Source: Lactococcus hircilactis
GTDB taxonomy: Bacteria; Bacillota; Bacilli; Lactobacillales; Streptococcaceae
Direction of reading: 5' to 3'
DNA: 64,000 bases
Assembly (NCBI RefSeq): GCF_009601015.1
Contig: NZ_WITJ01000007.1
Location: 1 to 64,000, forward strand
Below are positions 8,549 through 17,361 of this stretch, piece after piece (the first letter of the stretch is position 1; each line of letters begins with the position of its first letter). The position numbers and the translations under genes are program-made. The notes beneath the pieces are model-generated. The model searched no databases, had not been told where the DNA came from, and saw nothing but the letters and a program-made list of their open reading frames with translations.

Positions 8549-9898
8549 ATGAATAATCTTCGAATTCTCCATCTCAATGATTTGCACTCGCATCTGGAAA
8601 AATTTCCGGTGATTGAGCGTTTTTTTGCTGAAAAATCAGCGGAAGTCTCTCAAGCAGCAGATGTGCTTCGTTTTGATTTGGGAGATCATGTGGATCGTGT
8701 CCATCCATTAACAGAAGCCACGCATGGACAAATCAATGTTGCACTGATGAATCAGCTCGATTTGACTGCAGCGACGATTGGCAACAATGAAGGACTTGGC
8801 TTGACGCATGAGATGTTGTCTCATCTGTATGACGAGGCTCATTTTCCTGTCCTTTTATCTAATTTGAAGACAAATTTCGCTCAAGGACCGATGATTTTTG
8901 AGACAAGTTTTGGCTTGCGTGTCGGTGTGATTGGACTTACGGCACCTTATCCTAAGGCTTATCCTTTAGCAGGATGGGAGGTATTGGATCCGTTTGAGGT
9001 TTTAGATGAACTGTTGCCTCTTGCGTGTGATTTTACGATTTTGTTATCTCATTTGGGAAAAAATGTTGATGAAAAAATTGCAGTGCGTTATCCGATTGAT
9101 TTAATTATTGGTGCACACACGCATCATTTATTTGAGCACGGTGCAAGTAGTCACGGCACATTACTCGCAGCAGCAGGAAAGTACGGACAACACGTCGGAC
9201 AAATTGATTTGAGTTTTGATGAAAATAATCAATTGATTGATGCGCAAATTGAAGCGCACACAACAAGTCCACTGCCAAAGAAAAAAGCGGATGCCACGCA
9301 GATTAATGGCTGGATTGTGCAAGGTGAAAAAATACTTTCAGGAGAGAAAATTGCAACACTTGATGCAGCGATTTCTAATCACTTTCCTGATTATTTAGCC
9401 ACTCATTTCTTAGCAGATCAGATGAAATCGGCCAGTCATGCTCAAGCGTGTGTATTAAATTCTGGCTTGATTGTGGGGGAAAAAATTCCTCGTGAGGTGA
9501 CATTAGCGACATTACATGAACTTTTACCTCATTCCATCCGAATGGTTCGCTTTACTTTTACAGGTGAAGAATTGGCGCTTGTCTTAACCGAACTCATTGA
9601 TGTCTCTGCATTTTTGACTACCCAGCCGATTCGCGGAATGGGATTTCGTGGAAAAACGTTTGGTCAGTTGGTGTTTCAGGGAATTTCAATAGAACACGGT
9701 CATTTTTACATTGAAAAGAATGGTGAAAAATGCGAAATCAAAGCACAAGAAAAAATTGAAGTTGTGATGCCTGATCAGTATCTGTTTGCTTGGTTTTTCC
9801 CATTGCTAAAAAAACGAGGAAAATCTGAAATTATTTTCCCTTACTTTTTGCGAGAAGTCGTCGCAATAGAATTAAAGAAAGGAAATAAAGTGCAGTGA
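8549..9898 (+). CDS. YunD-like metallophosphoesterase / 5'-nucleotidase family protein
   Basis: 449 aa. N-terminal calcineurin-like metal motif LHLNDLHSHLEKF, then GDHVDR, GNNEG and a GAHTHH metal site; the C-terminal half matches the 5'-nucleotidase substrate-binding domain (CVLNSGLI, GMGFRGKTF). No signal peptide, so it is cytoplasmic like Bacillus YunD rather than secreted like UshA. It probably hydrolyses a nucleotide or related phosphate ester. No ribosome binding site precedes the ATG and the -10 box ends 6 nt upstream, so it looks leaderless. Confidence 0.85.
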   Translation: MNNLRILHLNDLHSHLEKFPVIERFFAEKSAEVSQAADVLRFDLGDHVDRVHPLTEATHGQINVALMNQLDLTAATIGNNEGLGLTHEMLSHLYDEAHFPVLLSNLKTNFAQGPMIFETSFGLRVGVIGLTAPYPKAYPLAGWEVLDPFEVLDELLPLACDFTILLSHLGKNVDEKIAVRYPIDLIIGAHTHHLFEHGASSHGTLLAAAGKYGQHVGQIDLSFDENNQLIDAQIEAHTTSPLPKKKADATQINGWIVQGEKILSGEKIATLDAAISNHFPDYLATHFLADQMKSASHAQACVLNSGLIVGEKIPREVTLATLHELLPHSIRMVRFTFTGEELALVLTELIDVSAFLTTQPIRGMGFRGKTFGQLVFQGISIEHGHFYIEKNGEKCEIKAQEKIEVVMPDQYLFAWFFPLLKKRGKSEIIFPYFLREVVAIELKKGNKVQ

Positions 9899-9941
9899 TT
9901 CAGAAAAAAATAGATTTTTTTGAATTTGCAAAAAAAAAGAG

Positions 9942-10787
9942 ATGCCAAGAGAAATTGATGAAACAAAATTAAATTATAATAAATATCCAGGTGAGCATGT
10001 GATCGAATTCGAAGGTGTGGTCACTATTGGAGGAGATAAAACATATCATCTGGTGCAAAATTTTCGTGAAGGATTTGATGCACAAAAGTTAGAACAACGT
10101 TTTTCAGATGTTCTTGATAAGTATGATTATCTTGTAGGAGACTGGGGATTTGAGCAATTGCGTCTCAAAGGTTTTTTTTCAACCAGTCGCAAAAAAATGG
10201 ATGCTGCCTCAAAAATTGATCATTTAGAAGATTATTTGAATGAATTTTGTAATTATGGGGCGCCATACTTTGTTTTACGTCGAATCCGTGCAAAAGAGAT
10301 GAAAAAGAAAGAAGCCTTTACTTCTGAGCGTGCATTTGAAGATGGGGAGCGTCAAGGAAAACTTGAAAAACCTCGCCGGCGTAGAAATCGAAATCGAAAA
10401 AAACCAAGGATTGATTCAGAAAACGAATCGCTTGATTTCCGCGATAAAAATGCAGGGAATTTTTCTCAAAATAGTCAAAATAAAGGGCAAAAAAAATCAA
10501 AAAGCCAAAAATTTGATCCAAAATTGCGTAAAGAAAATGATTTTTCTCAATCTAATCAAGCGTCTAAAAAGCCCAAAAAGCGGGGCAATCATGAAAAAGA
10601 ACGTTCGGATTTGGAGTCAAACTCTCGCAAGCGCACGACAAATAAAACGGATAAAAACGCACGCTTTGAAGTGCGAAGCAATAAACCTGAAATGAAAAAC
10701 TCATTTTCAACGCCACACACGAGCGCTTCGAAAAATCAAACCCCAAAACAACAGGGCTTTGTGATTCGAACGCGCGATGAGAAATAG
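9942..10787 (+). CDS. YutD-family protein with a long basic low-complexity tail
   Basis: 281 aa. Residues 1-120 match the YutD family (YHLVQNFREGFD, YDYLVGDWGFEQLRLKGFF). Family members are often only about 100 aa. Here about 160 more residues follow, almost wholly Lys, Arg, Asn, Ser and Gln, probably disordered and able to bind RNA or DNA. YutD function is not established; the gene is usually beside yunD- and rlmN-like genes, as here. A run of A bases and only a weak RBS precede the ATG. Confidence 0.8.
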   Translation: MPREIDETKLNYNKYPGEHVIEFEGVVTIGGDKTYHLVQNFREGFDAQKLEQRFSDVLDKYDYLVGDWGFEQLRLKGFFSTSRKKMDAASKIDHLEDYLNEFCNYGAPYFVLRRIRAKEMKKKEAFTSERAFEDGERQGKLEKPRRRRNRNRKKPRIDSENESLDFRDKNAGNFSQNSQNKGQKKSKSQKFDPKLRKENDFSQSNQASKKPKKRGNHEKERSDLESNSRKRTTNKTDKNARFEVRSNKPEMKNSFSTPHTSASKNQTPKQQGFVIRTRDEK

Positions 10788-10826
10788 GGTTTATTTTACA
10801 AAAAATAAAGAATAATAGGAATTGAG

Positions 10827-11921
10827 ATGACAACAAACCAAACAAAACCTTCGATTTATGGATTGACAAGAGATCAATTGATTGAGTGGGCACTTTTGCA
10901 GGGCGAAAAAAAATTTAGAGCGACACAGCTTTGGGATTGGCTTTATCGAAAACGGGTCCAATCTTTTGATGAGATGACGAACTTATCGAAACCTTTTATT
11001 GCACTGTTAAAAGAGCAATTTATTTTGAATCCTCTTGAACAAGTGGTCGTACAAGAATCAGAAGATGGAACAGTAAAATATTTGTTTATGTTGCCTGATA
11101 AGATGATGATTGAAACGGTCTTGATGCGCCAATCTTATGGGTTATCTGTCTGTGTGACGACTCAGGTCGGCTGCAATATGGGCTGTACGTTTTGTGCCTC
11201 AGGAATTTTGAAAAAAGAGCGTGATGTAACAGCAGGAGAGATTGTCAGCCAAATCATGCTTGTACAGAAATATTTTGATGAGCGCGGGTTAGATGAGCGC
11301 GTTTCACACGTTGTTGTGATGGGAATTGGTGAGCCGTTTGATAATTACGAACATTTGATGAATTTCTTGCATGTCATTAATGACGACAATGGTTTGGCGA
11401 TTGGTGCGCGTCACATTACAGTTTCGACATGTGGATTTATGCCAGCAAGAATTAAAGCCTTTGCTCATGAAAATTTACAGATTAATCTAGCGATTTCATT
11501 GCACGCTCCAAATGACACGTTACGGACAAGCTTGATGCACATTAACAGAAGTCAACCGCTTGAAAAATTATTTGAAGCCATTGATTATTACTCAGAAACG
11601 ACGAATCGGCGCGTGACTTACGAGTACATCATGCTCTCTGGGGTTAATGATACACCAGAAATTGCCCAGCAATTAGCAGATTTGATCAAGCCACGAAATA
11701 AACTTTCTTACATCAATTTGATTCCGTATAATCCAGTTGCTGAGCACATCAAATATGAACGCTCCACAAAAGAAAGCACGGCAAAATTTTATGATGTGTT
11801 AAAGAAAAATGGCATTAATTGTGTGGTGCGGCAAGAACACGGAACAGACATTGATGCAGCGTGTGGTCAGCTCCGCTCTAAACAAATCAAAAAAGACCGC
11901 TCAGAAAAAACAACCGCTTAA
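10827..11921 (+). CDS. rlmN: 23S rRNA (adenine-2503-C2) methyltransferase, radical SAM
   Basis: 364 aa. The radical SAM cluster CNMGCTFC (Cys 116, 120, 123), SAM motifs [13 protein letters not shown] and ISLHAPND, and the C-terminal catalytic Cys in DAACGQL (about 346) are present. RlmN methylates A2503 of 23S rRNA and A37 of some tRNAs through a methyl-cysteine intermediate. AGGA lies upstream of the ATG. Two palindrome copies follow the gene, the second forming a likely terminator. Confidence 0.95.
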   Translation: MTTNQTKPSIYGLTRDQLIEWALLQGEKKFRATQLWDWLYRKRVQSFDEMTNLSKPFIALLKEQFILNPLEQVVVQESEDGTVKYLFMLPDKMMIETVLMRQSYGLSVCVTTQVGCNMGCTFCASGILKKERDVTAGEIVSQIMLVQKYFDERGLDERVSHVVVMGIGEPFDNYEHLMNFLHVINDDNGLAIGARHITVSTCGFMPARIKAFAHENLQINLAISLHAPNDTLRTSLMHINRSQPLEKLFEAIDYYSETTNRRVTYEYIMLSGVNDTPEIAQQLADLIKPRNKLSYINLIPYNPVAEHIKYERSTKESTAKFYDVLKKNGINCVVRQEHGTDIDAACGQLRSKQIKKDRSEKTTA

Positions 11922-11929
11922 AATCGTTT

Positions 11930-11945
11930 CTGTCAGTACTGACAG
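11930..11945. repeat. Palindrome CTGTCAGTACTGACAG after rlmN
   Basis: Exact 16-bp copy 8 bp past the rlmN stop codon. A second copy follows 83 bp later. The stretch between the rlmN stop and the next gene (11922-12156) holds no other gene I can support. Confidence 0.9.
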
Positions 11946-12009
11946 AAGCGTTTGGCGGGAATTTGAAAGCGAACGTTCCCGTCGTTTTGACTTTCATGCG
12001 CGTTTTTGG

Positions 12010-12038
12010 TTTCTGTCAGTACTGACAGAAATTTTTTT
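12010..12038 (+). terminator. Palindrome-based terminator
   Basis: TTTCTGTCAGT / ACTGACAGAAA perfect inverted repeat around the dispersed palindrome (12013-12028), followed by TTTTTTTG: the repeat itself makes an intrinsic terminator on the plus strand. Confidence 0.7.
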
Positions 12039-12090
12039 GTCTTCAAAAGTGGTACATGAAACAAAAAAGCATGAAAAGAGGCGAGAAGGC

Positions 12091-12120
12091 TTTCACTTTG
12101 CCGGTGTTTTGTGGTAAAAT
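12091..12120 (+). promoter_or_regulatory. Promoter for the nitroreductase gene
   Basis: TTTCAC, 18-bp spacer, TAAAAT (12115-12120) with TGG before it. The -35 is weak. Confidence 0.5.
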
Positions 12121-12156
12121 AAGACCATCAAGTACAAAAAGACAAAGAGGGAAAAA

Positions 12157-12768
12157 ATGGATTTTGTAAAACTTAACAAATCACGACACGCAACAAAACA
12201 CTTTGATGGGAAAAAAATTCCAACAGTCGATGTCAAACAAATTATTTCTGCTGCAAGTTTGGCTCCGTCAGCGCACAACATTCAGTCGTGGCATTTTGTC
12301 ATTGTGGAGAGTGATGAAAAACGCAACGCTTTATTGAGCGAAGTCAATCCTGGCAATCATGATCAAATCAAAGAAGCAGGTGCAGTAATTGTTCTTTTTA
12401 GTGATACAAATCTTGTGGAACGCTCGCGAGAAATTGCACGTTATGGTGCTGATGAGCTAAATGATGAGCAACTTGAGCGCTTTAACAGTCGTTTTCCACA
12501 AATGTTTGAAACGTATGATGAGTTTTACGAAAGTAATTATTTGTCCATCAATGCTGGATTAATCACAATGAATTTGGTTTATGCGATTAAAAATCGGGGC
12601 TATGATGCCAATATCATTCTTGGATTTAACCGGACCTCAAAAATAAATGATCTCTTAGAAGTTGAATATCGCTACCGTCCAGAATTGATTATTCCACTTG
12701 GCACGGCAGCTTTAAAAGGCGTTCCAAGCTATCGTTTACCTCAAGAAAAAATCATTGAAATTCGTTAA
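12157..12768 (+). CDS. Nitroreductase-family NAD(P)H oxidoreductase
   Basis: 203 aa. N-terminal FMN-binding RHATKHFDGKKI and ASLAPSAHNIQSWHFVIV, and a C-terminal PLG stretch before AALKGVPSYRLP, as in the nitroreductase/NfsA-NfsB superfamily. Cytoplasmic flavoprotein reducing nitro-aromatics, quinones or similar acceptors; the natural substrate cannot be read from sequence. Strong upstream GAGGG ribosome site, own promoter and own terminator, so it is a single-gene unit. Confidence 0.88.
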   Translation: MDFVKLNKSRHATKHFDGKKIPTVDVKQIISAASLAPSAHNIQSWHFVIVESDEKRNALLSEVNPGNHDQIKEAGAVIVLFSDTNLVERSREIARYGADELNDEQLERFNSRFPQMFETYDEFYESNYLSINAGLITMNLVYAIKNRGYDANIILGFNRTSKINDLLEVEYRYRPELIIPLGTAALKGVPSYRLPQEKIIEIR

Positions 12769-12771
12769 GTA

Positions 12772-12798
12772 AAAAAGCTTGCAAAACACAAGCTTTTT
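12772..12798. terminator. Terminator after the nitroreductase gene
   Basis: AAAAAGCTTG / CAAGCTTTTT perfect 10-bp stem with a 7-nt loop. Confidence 0.85.
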
Positions 12799-12873
12799 AT
12801 AATATCATTGAAGGATATGACAATTTTATAACTAATGTAAACAAGCTTTTACGAAGCATAAATGAATAATTTC

Positions 12874-12882
12874 TGATAGAAT
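12874..12882 (+). promoter_or_regulatory. Extended -10 promoter for the prenyl synthase operon
   Basis: TGATAGAAT, 34 bp before the start codon. No good -35. Confidence 0.5.
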
Positions 12883-12916
12883 AGTAACTAGTGCAACAAG
12901 ACGAGAGGAATGAAAA

Positions 12917-13903
12917 ATGCTTAGCTTTTGGCAAGATTATCCAGAGATACAAAATAAACTACGCGTTACTCAAGAACTGATGGTTGATCGTTTGAAAATA
13001 AGCAATCACGACATCAAAACGGCCCTTGAAGCGATGGCATTGCAAGGGGGAAAAATGGTTCGCCCAGCTCTATTTTATCTTTTTGCTGGATTGACTGCCA
13101 AAGCATCTGATGAGAAACTCTGGCAACAATTGATCAAAATTGCGGCCTCGCTTGAAATTTTACATTCGGCGACTTTGATTCACGATGACATCATAGATGA
13201 TTCCCCGCTAAGACGCGGGATTCCCTCCATCGAAGCTCAATTTGGGAAAGATGTTGCTGTATATACGGGAGATTTTACTTACACGGTTTATTTTGAATTA
13301 TTGATTGAGACCATGGCAGGAACACCGTTTCTTGAAAAAAATGCAAAATCAATGAAGAAAATTTTACAAGGGGAGCTCACGCAAATGCAATCCGCATTTG
13401 AAACAACGATTTCCATTCGCAAATATATGAAAGCAATCAGTGGAAAAACAGCAGAGCTGTTGAGTTTGAGCTGCTTAGAAGGAGCTTATTTTTCTGGCGC
13501 TGATCAAAAAACACAACATCTTGCCAAAAGAATTGGACGTGCGATTGGTTTAGCTTTCCAGATTTACGATGATTTATTGAATTTCACTGTTGGTCTGGAT
13601 GAAGAAAATAAGCCGATTTTGACGGATGTTCGCTTAGGGATTTTTACCTTACCCTTATTGATTGCGAGAGAAAATAACCCAGAAAAGATTTTACCTTACC
13701 TGCAAGCACCAGAAAAACTCACACGTGAAGCGTGTCTTGAGCTTTCTGATTTGGTCGCTGAAAATGGTGGGATGACAGGGGCGTTATTGATCGCTAATGG
13801 TTTGACGCAAAAAGCACTCGCAGATATTGAAAAATTACCAGATGGATCAAATAAAGTACTCCTTACACAAGCCACTCAGGCATTACTTGAGCGGAAATAT
13901 TAG
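12917..13903 (+). CDS. Polyprenyl diphosphate synthase (menaquinone side chain)
   Basis: 328 aa trans-prenyltransferase. First Asp-rich motif DDIID (about 90-94) followed by SPLRRGIPS; second motif is DDLLN, with Asn where most homologues have Asp in DDxxD. It elongates farnesyl/geranyl diphosphate to a long chain, probably for menaquinone because a MenA-like prenyltransferase follows 25 bp later. Orthologues are called IspB or HepT (component II). RBS GAGAGGA. The DDxxN change is tolerated in some family members, so activity is still likely. Confidence 0.88.
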   Translation: MLSFWQDYPEIQNKLRVTQELMVDRLKISNHDIKTALEAMALQGGKMVRPALFYLFAGLTAKASDEKLWQQLIKIAASLEILHSATLIHDDIIDDSPLRRGIPSIEAQFGKDVAVYTGDFTYTVYFELLIETMAGTPFLEKNAKSMKKILQGELTQMQSAFETTISIRKYMKAISGKTAELLSLSCLEGAYFSGADQKTQHLAKRIGRAIGLAFQIYDDLLNFTVGLDEENKPILTDVRLGIFTLPLLIARENNPEKILPYLQAPEKLTREACLELSDLVAENGGMTGALLIANGLTQKALADIEKLPDGSNKVLLTQATQALLERKY

Positions 13904-13928
13904 AGGATCGAAAAGAGAAATAAAAAAA

Positions 13929-14837
13929 ATGAATGTCAAAGTTTTTGCGGAATTAATTGAATTAAAAGCTAAAACAGCCAGTGTTTTTCCTTTTTTTATG
14001 GGCTTAGCCTATAGTCTGTATCACGGGAATAAAGTGACACTTTTGCCATTATTTCTTTATTTTATCGCCATGTTTTTATTTAATTGCTTTGTTGATATTT
14101 GGGATAATTATAACGATTATCACAATGCGATTGATACACAAGATTATCAAAAAAACACGAATATTATTGGACGTGAAAAGCTTGAAATGAGGATGATTAA
14201 AGGATTATTAGCATTCTTTTTCTTCAGTTCCTTAGGGATTGGACTCGTTGTGGCAGCGATGACAGGATGGGAAGTTTTTTTCTTGGGCTTGATCTGTTAT
14301 GCAGTGGGTATTTTTTATGCAGGAGGTCCAAAACCATTATCAACGTTACCGATTGGGGAGGGATTGAGTGGACTTACGATGGGCTATCTTATTTTTCTCA
14401 TTTGTGTCTTTATTAGCTCATCACGTGAATTTGTCTGGAGTTTTACCACGATTGGGGAAACATTTTTGGTTGCCCTACCTAGTGTGTTATTGATTTCAAA
14501 TCTGATGCTTGCGAATAATACGTGTGATCTCGCAGAAGATGAGGCAAATGAGCGTTATACGATTGTCCATTATATCGGGAAAAAAGCAGCACTCTATTGG
14601 TGGTGTGGTGCGATTGTTCTTGCTTATGGTGCGATTTTTGCAGCAGTAATTTTACATTTGATTTCTCCTGTCATGCTCGCTCTTGTTTTTCTTATTCCAT
14701 TAATCATCAAACTTGCAAAACCTTATCTCAACGCACAAAATAAACGTACTACATTTATCTGCTCAGTAAAAATATTAATGATTTTCTCACTGCTACAAGC
14801 ACTATTGATGTATGTCGGACTTTTATTTAACTTTTGA
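13929..14837 (+). CDS. menA: UbiA-family prenyltransferase, probably 1,4-dihydroxy-2-naphthoate prenyltransferase
   Basis: 302 aa from the ATG at 13929; an earlier in-frame start overlaps the upstream gene and reads into its C-terminus, so it is rejected. Integral membrane protein with about eight hydrophobic segments. The first UbiA Asp motif is DNYNDYHNAIDTQDYQ (about residues 60-75); the second is seen as NNTCDLAEDEANERYT. It would attach the chain made by the upstream synthase to dihydroxynaphthoate to give demethylmenaquinone. Both genes share one transcript ending at a hairpin. Confidence 0.85.
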   Translation: MNVKVFAELIELKAKTASVFPFFMGLAYSLYHGNKVTLLPLFLYFIAMFLFNCFVDIWDNYNDYHNAIDTQDYQKNTNIIGREKLEMRMIKGLLAFFFFSSLGIGLVVAAMTGWEVFFLGLICYAVGIFYAGGPKPLSTLPIGEGLSGLTMGYLIFLICVFISSSREFVWSFTTIGETFLVALPSVLLISNLMLANNTCDLAEDEANERYTIVHYIGKKAALYWWCGAIVLAYGAIFAAVILHLISPVMLALVFLIPLIIKLAKPYLNAQNKRTTFICSVKILMIFSLLQALLMYVGLLFNF

Positions 14838-14839
14838 AA

Positions 14840-14860
14840 AAGTGCTTTGCACTTCTTTTT
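14840..14860 (+). terminator. Terminator after menA
   Basis: AAGTGC TTT GCACTT followed by C and TTTTTT. Confidence 0.8.
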
Positions 14861-14879
14861 TATTCAATCGATTATTTTG

Positions 14880-14888
14880 TGCTACACT
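14880..14888 (+). promoter_or_regulatory. Extended -10 promoter of a small leaderless unit
   Basis: TGCTACACT; the ATG of a 47-codon ORF begins 8 nt after it. No clear -35. Confidence 0.5.
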
Positions 14889-14896
14889 AAAAGAAA

Positions 14897-15040
14897 ATGA
14901 CGACTAAAAAGAAGAAGCCTTACCTGAAAAGCAGAACATTTCATCTCAAGCGCATTGATTTTAGAGCGGATGTGAATGAAGCGCCCGACTTGCATTTCTT
15001 TTACGGCGTCTTTCTTGAGTTTTGTGTTTTATTTCATTAA
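14897..15040 (+). CDS. Small basic protein, 47 aa, possibly leaderless
   Basis: The ORF begins MTTKKKKPYLKSRTFHLKRI and ends FYGVFLEFCVLFH. The first half is strongly basic, the second aromatic and hydrophobic. No RBS lies before the ATG; the -10 box ends 8 nt upstream, so the transcript would begin at or near the start codon. The stop codon is part of a perfect terminator stem. Promoter, ORF and terminator fit into about 200 bp. It might be a small membrane-active peptide or only the leader of a small RNA. I do not recognise it. Confidence 0.45.
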   Translation: MTTKKKKPYLKSRTFHLKRIDFRADVNEAPDLHFFYGVFLEFCVLFH

Positions 15041-15078
15041 AAAAACTTCTCTTTTACAAAATAAAAGAGAAGTTTTTT
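15040..15078. terminator. Strong bidirectional terminator
   Basis: Perfect 16-bp stem, AAAAAACTTCTCTTTT and its complement, around a 7-nt loop. It closes the small plus-strand unit and the minus-strand feo operon. Confidence 0.9.
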
Positions 15079-15111
15079 GGTCTGACGAAACATCATTTGA
15101 TGTTTTATTTT

Positions 15112-15288
15112 TTAGTCGCAATGGGAACACGACTTTTCTTTTGTTTCAACAAGTGGGACGGCTGATTTGACTGGGCAGGTGTTACTGCTACAATCTTCAC
15201 AAGCCCCTTTACTTCTGATGACTTTGCGTAGGGTATAGGCTGTGGCGATGATGATAAGCGCAAGTAAGATGAAACTAGGCAAGTTCAT
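15112..15288 (-). CDS. FeoB-associated Cys-rich membrane protein
   Basis: 58 aa from the ATG at 15288 (RBS AAAGGAG). One N-terminal membrane helix (NLPSFILLALIIIATAYTL) followed by a Cys-rich cytoplasmic tail with CEDCSSNTC and a final CSHCD, five cysteines. This is the FeoB-associated Cys-rich family that follows feoB in many Firmicutes and may play the role FeoC has in Proteobacteria. The start overlaps the 3' end of feoB by 14 bases, indicating coupling. Confidence 0.85.
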   Translation of the reverse strand: MNLPSFILLALIIIATAYTLRKVIRSKGACEDCSSNTCPVKSAVPLVETKEKSCSHCD

Positions 15289-17350
15289 GGCGTGGCTCCT
15301 TTCCTTTTCTAAAGATGAAATATAGTCCAATCAATAAAGTGATGAAGGCTAAAATTGTGATGATACTCAAGCTTTGCTGCTGAATGGCAGAACCGATTTG
15401 ATAAATGATAAAGCTCATGGTATAAGCGACAAGGGTCTGAAAACCAACAGCACGAATGGTCCATTTGATGTCACCCATTTCTTTATAGATCGTAGATACG
15501 GCAGCGATACAAGGTGCACATAAAAGATTGAATACCAAAAGCGAGTAAGCAGAAAGCGGAGTGTACACTTTTCCAACAGCTTGCCAAAGTTGAGTGGTAC
15601 TGCTTGTGTCGTGCGCATACAAGACCCCCATTGTTCCAACGATGGTTTCTTTTGCGATGAGTCCTGTGAGTGTCGCAACCGCAGCGCGCCATTCTCCAAA
15701 ACCAAGAGGGGCAAAGAACAGTGCAATCAAACGTCCCAAATCTGCTAAAATGGAGTGAGCTGTTGGGACGTGTTGGAGCGTCCAGCTGTAGTTTGAGGTG
15801 AACCAGATGAGGACATTCGTCGCAAAAATGATGGTTCCCGCACGTTTGATGAAGCTAAACGCATGATTAAATGCGTACTTGAGTACGGTCATGCCTTGTG
15901 GAAGATGGTAAGTTGGCAATTCCATGATAAAGGCTGAAACATCTCCTGCAAACATTCTCGTTTTTTTGAGGATGATTCCAGAAAGAATGATCATTCCCAT
16001 TCCAAGAAAGTAGGCGGATGGAGCGACCCAAGTGGCTTGTCTGAAAAAGGCACCAGAAATCAAGGCAATGATGGGTAATTTTGCTGAGCAGGGCATAAAT
16101 GTCGTTACCATGATGGTGATTTTTCGATCTCGCTCTTGTTCTATGGTTCGCGTTGACATGATGCCAGGAACACCACAGCCTGAGGAAATGAGCATGGGGA
16201 TAAATGATTTTCCAGATAATCCAAATTTTCGGAAAATACGATCCATAATGAATGCAACGCGTGCCATATAGCCTGAATCTTCAAGAATACCAAGTAAAAA
16301 GAACAGTACAAAGATTTGAGGAATGAATCCTAAAATTGCACCAATCCCTGCGATAATTCCATTTAAGACTAAATCTTGTAGCCAAGGGACGATAGATACA
16401 GCAGTCATTAATTTTTGAGCAAGATTAGGAATCAACTGCCCAAACAGAACGTCATTGATCCAATTGGTTGCGGCTGTTCCGACCGTTTGAATGGAGAGAT
16501 AATAAACCAGCCACATGACCAAAATGAAAATTGGTAATCCGAGCCATTTGTTGGTCACGATACGATCAATCTGATCTGTAAATTTAATGTTGTGTTCATC
16601 GGATTCTGTGACGCACAAACGAATGATTTGACTGATGAGATCATACCGCTCGTTGACAATGATTGATTCACGGTCATCAGCAAAAATTTTCTCACTGATA
16701 GATACGATATCGTTGATTTCAGCTTTTTGATGTTCTGTCAGTACTGACAGCGCCAATGTATCGCCTTCAAAACACTTAATTTGGTCAAAACGATTGGTAT
16801 TTTTTGTGATTTTACCAATTTCAGATAAAGCACCTTCGAGACGATGGTCATAATCAAGCGGGTAAATTTCAGGACTTTTTTTGGCTAACATCAAAAGCTC
16901 ATCAAGTCCTCTATTTTTGATCGCGGAGGTTTTTACAATCGGTAATCCAAGACGATAGCTGAGCTTTTCAGTATCAATTTTTTTGCCTGCTTTTTCTACT
17001 AAATCAGACATATTGAGTGCAAGGACCATTGGAATTCCGAATTCCATCAACTGCAAGCTCAAATAAAGTGAGCGTTCCAGATTGGTACTATCAATGATGT
17101 TGATGAGCGCATCAGGTGGGGTGTGTCGCAAATAGTCGCGCGTGACTTGCTCTTCAAGAGAATAAGGGGAGAGCGAATAAAGTCCAGGCAAATCTTGAAT
17201 GATGATGGCTTTATCCTTTTTATAACGTCCAGATTTTCGCTCAACTGTCACACCGGGCCAATTGCCGACTTGCTGATTACTACCTGTTAAAATATTAAAA
17301 ATACTGGTTTTTCCACTATTGGGGTTTCCGAGTAAAGCAATAATTGTCAT
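15275..17350 (-). CDS. feoB: Ferrous iron transporter FeoB
   Basis: 691 aa from ATG 17350; a GTG at 17365 overlapping the feoA stop is an alternative that adds 5 residues. N-terminal G domain: G1 GNPNSGKT, G3 DLPGLYS, G4 NMSD. The C-terminal membrane part has the two Gate segments (SSGCGVPGIMSTR and LLCAPCIAAVSTI), each with its conserved Cys. It imports Fe2+ across the membrane with GTP hydrolysis. Encoded between feoA and the Cys-rich partner. A palindrome copy at 16735 encodes LSVLTE in the region between the G domain and the membrane domain. Confidence 0.95.
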   Translation of the reverse strand: MTIIALLGNPNSGKTSIFNILTGSNQQVGNWPGVTVERKSGRYKKDKAIIIQDLPGLYSLSPYSLEEQVTRDYLRHTPPDALINIIDSTNLERSLYLSLQLMEFGIPMVLALNMSDLVEKAGKKIDTEKLSYRLGLPIVKTSAIKNRGLDELLMLAKKSPEIYPLDYDHRLEGALSEIGKITKNTNRFDQIKCFEGDTLALSVLTEHQKAEINDIVSISEKIFADDRESIIVNERYDLISQIIRLCVTESDEHNIKFTDQIDRIVTNKWLGLPIFILVMWLVYYLSIQTVGTAATNWINDVLFGQLIPNLAQKLMTAVSIVPWLQDLVLNGIIAGIGAILGFIPQIFVLFFLLGILEDSGYMARVAFIMDRIFRKFGLSGKSFIPMLISSGCGVPGIMSTRTIEQERDRKITIMVTTFMPCSAKLPIIALISGAFFRQATWVAPSAYFLGMGMIILSGIILKKTRMFAGDVSAFIMELPTYHLPQGMTVLKYAFNHAFSFIKRAGTIIFATNVLIWFTSNYSWTLQHVPTAHSILADLGRLIALFFAPLGFGEWRAAVATLTGLIAKETIVGTMGVLYAHDTSSTTQLWQAVGKVYTPLSAYSLLVFNLLCAPCIAAVSTIYKEMGDIKWTIRAVGFQTLVAYTMSFIIYQIGSAIQQQSLSIITILAFITLLIGLYFIFRKGKEPRHELA
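16735..16750. repeat. Palindrome CTGTCAGTACTGACAG inside feoB
   Basis: Exact 16-bp copy, read on the minus strand as L-S-V-L-T-E. Confidence 0.9.
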
Positions 17351-17361
17351 TTTTCTACCTA

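Noticed and set aside
10330-10695. Lys/Ile-rich ORF in another frame of the YutD tail
   Set aside because: Caused by the A-rich low-complexity tail, not by coding selection.
15415-15726. Alternate-frame ORFs inside feoB
   Set aside because: Inside a complete FeoB with all motifs; no RBS and no family.
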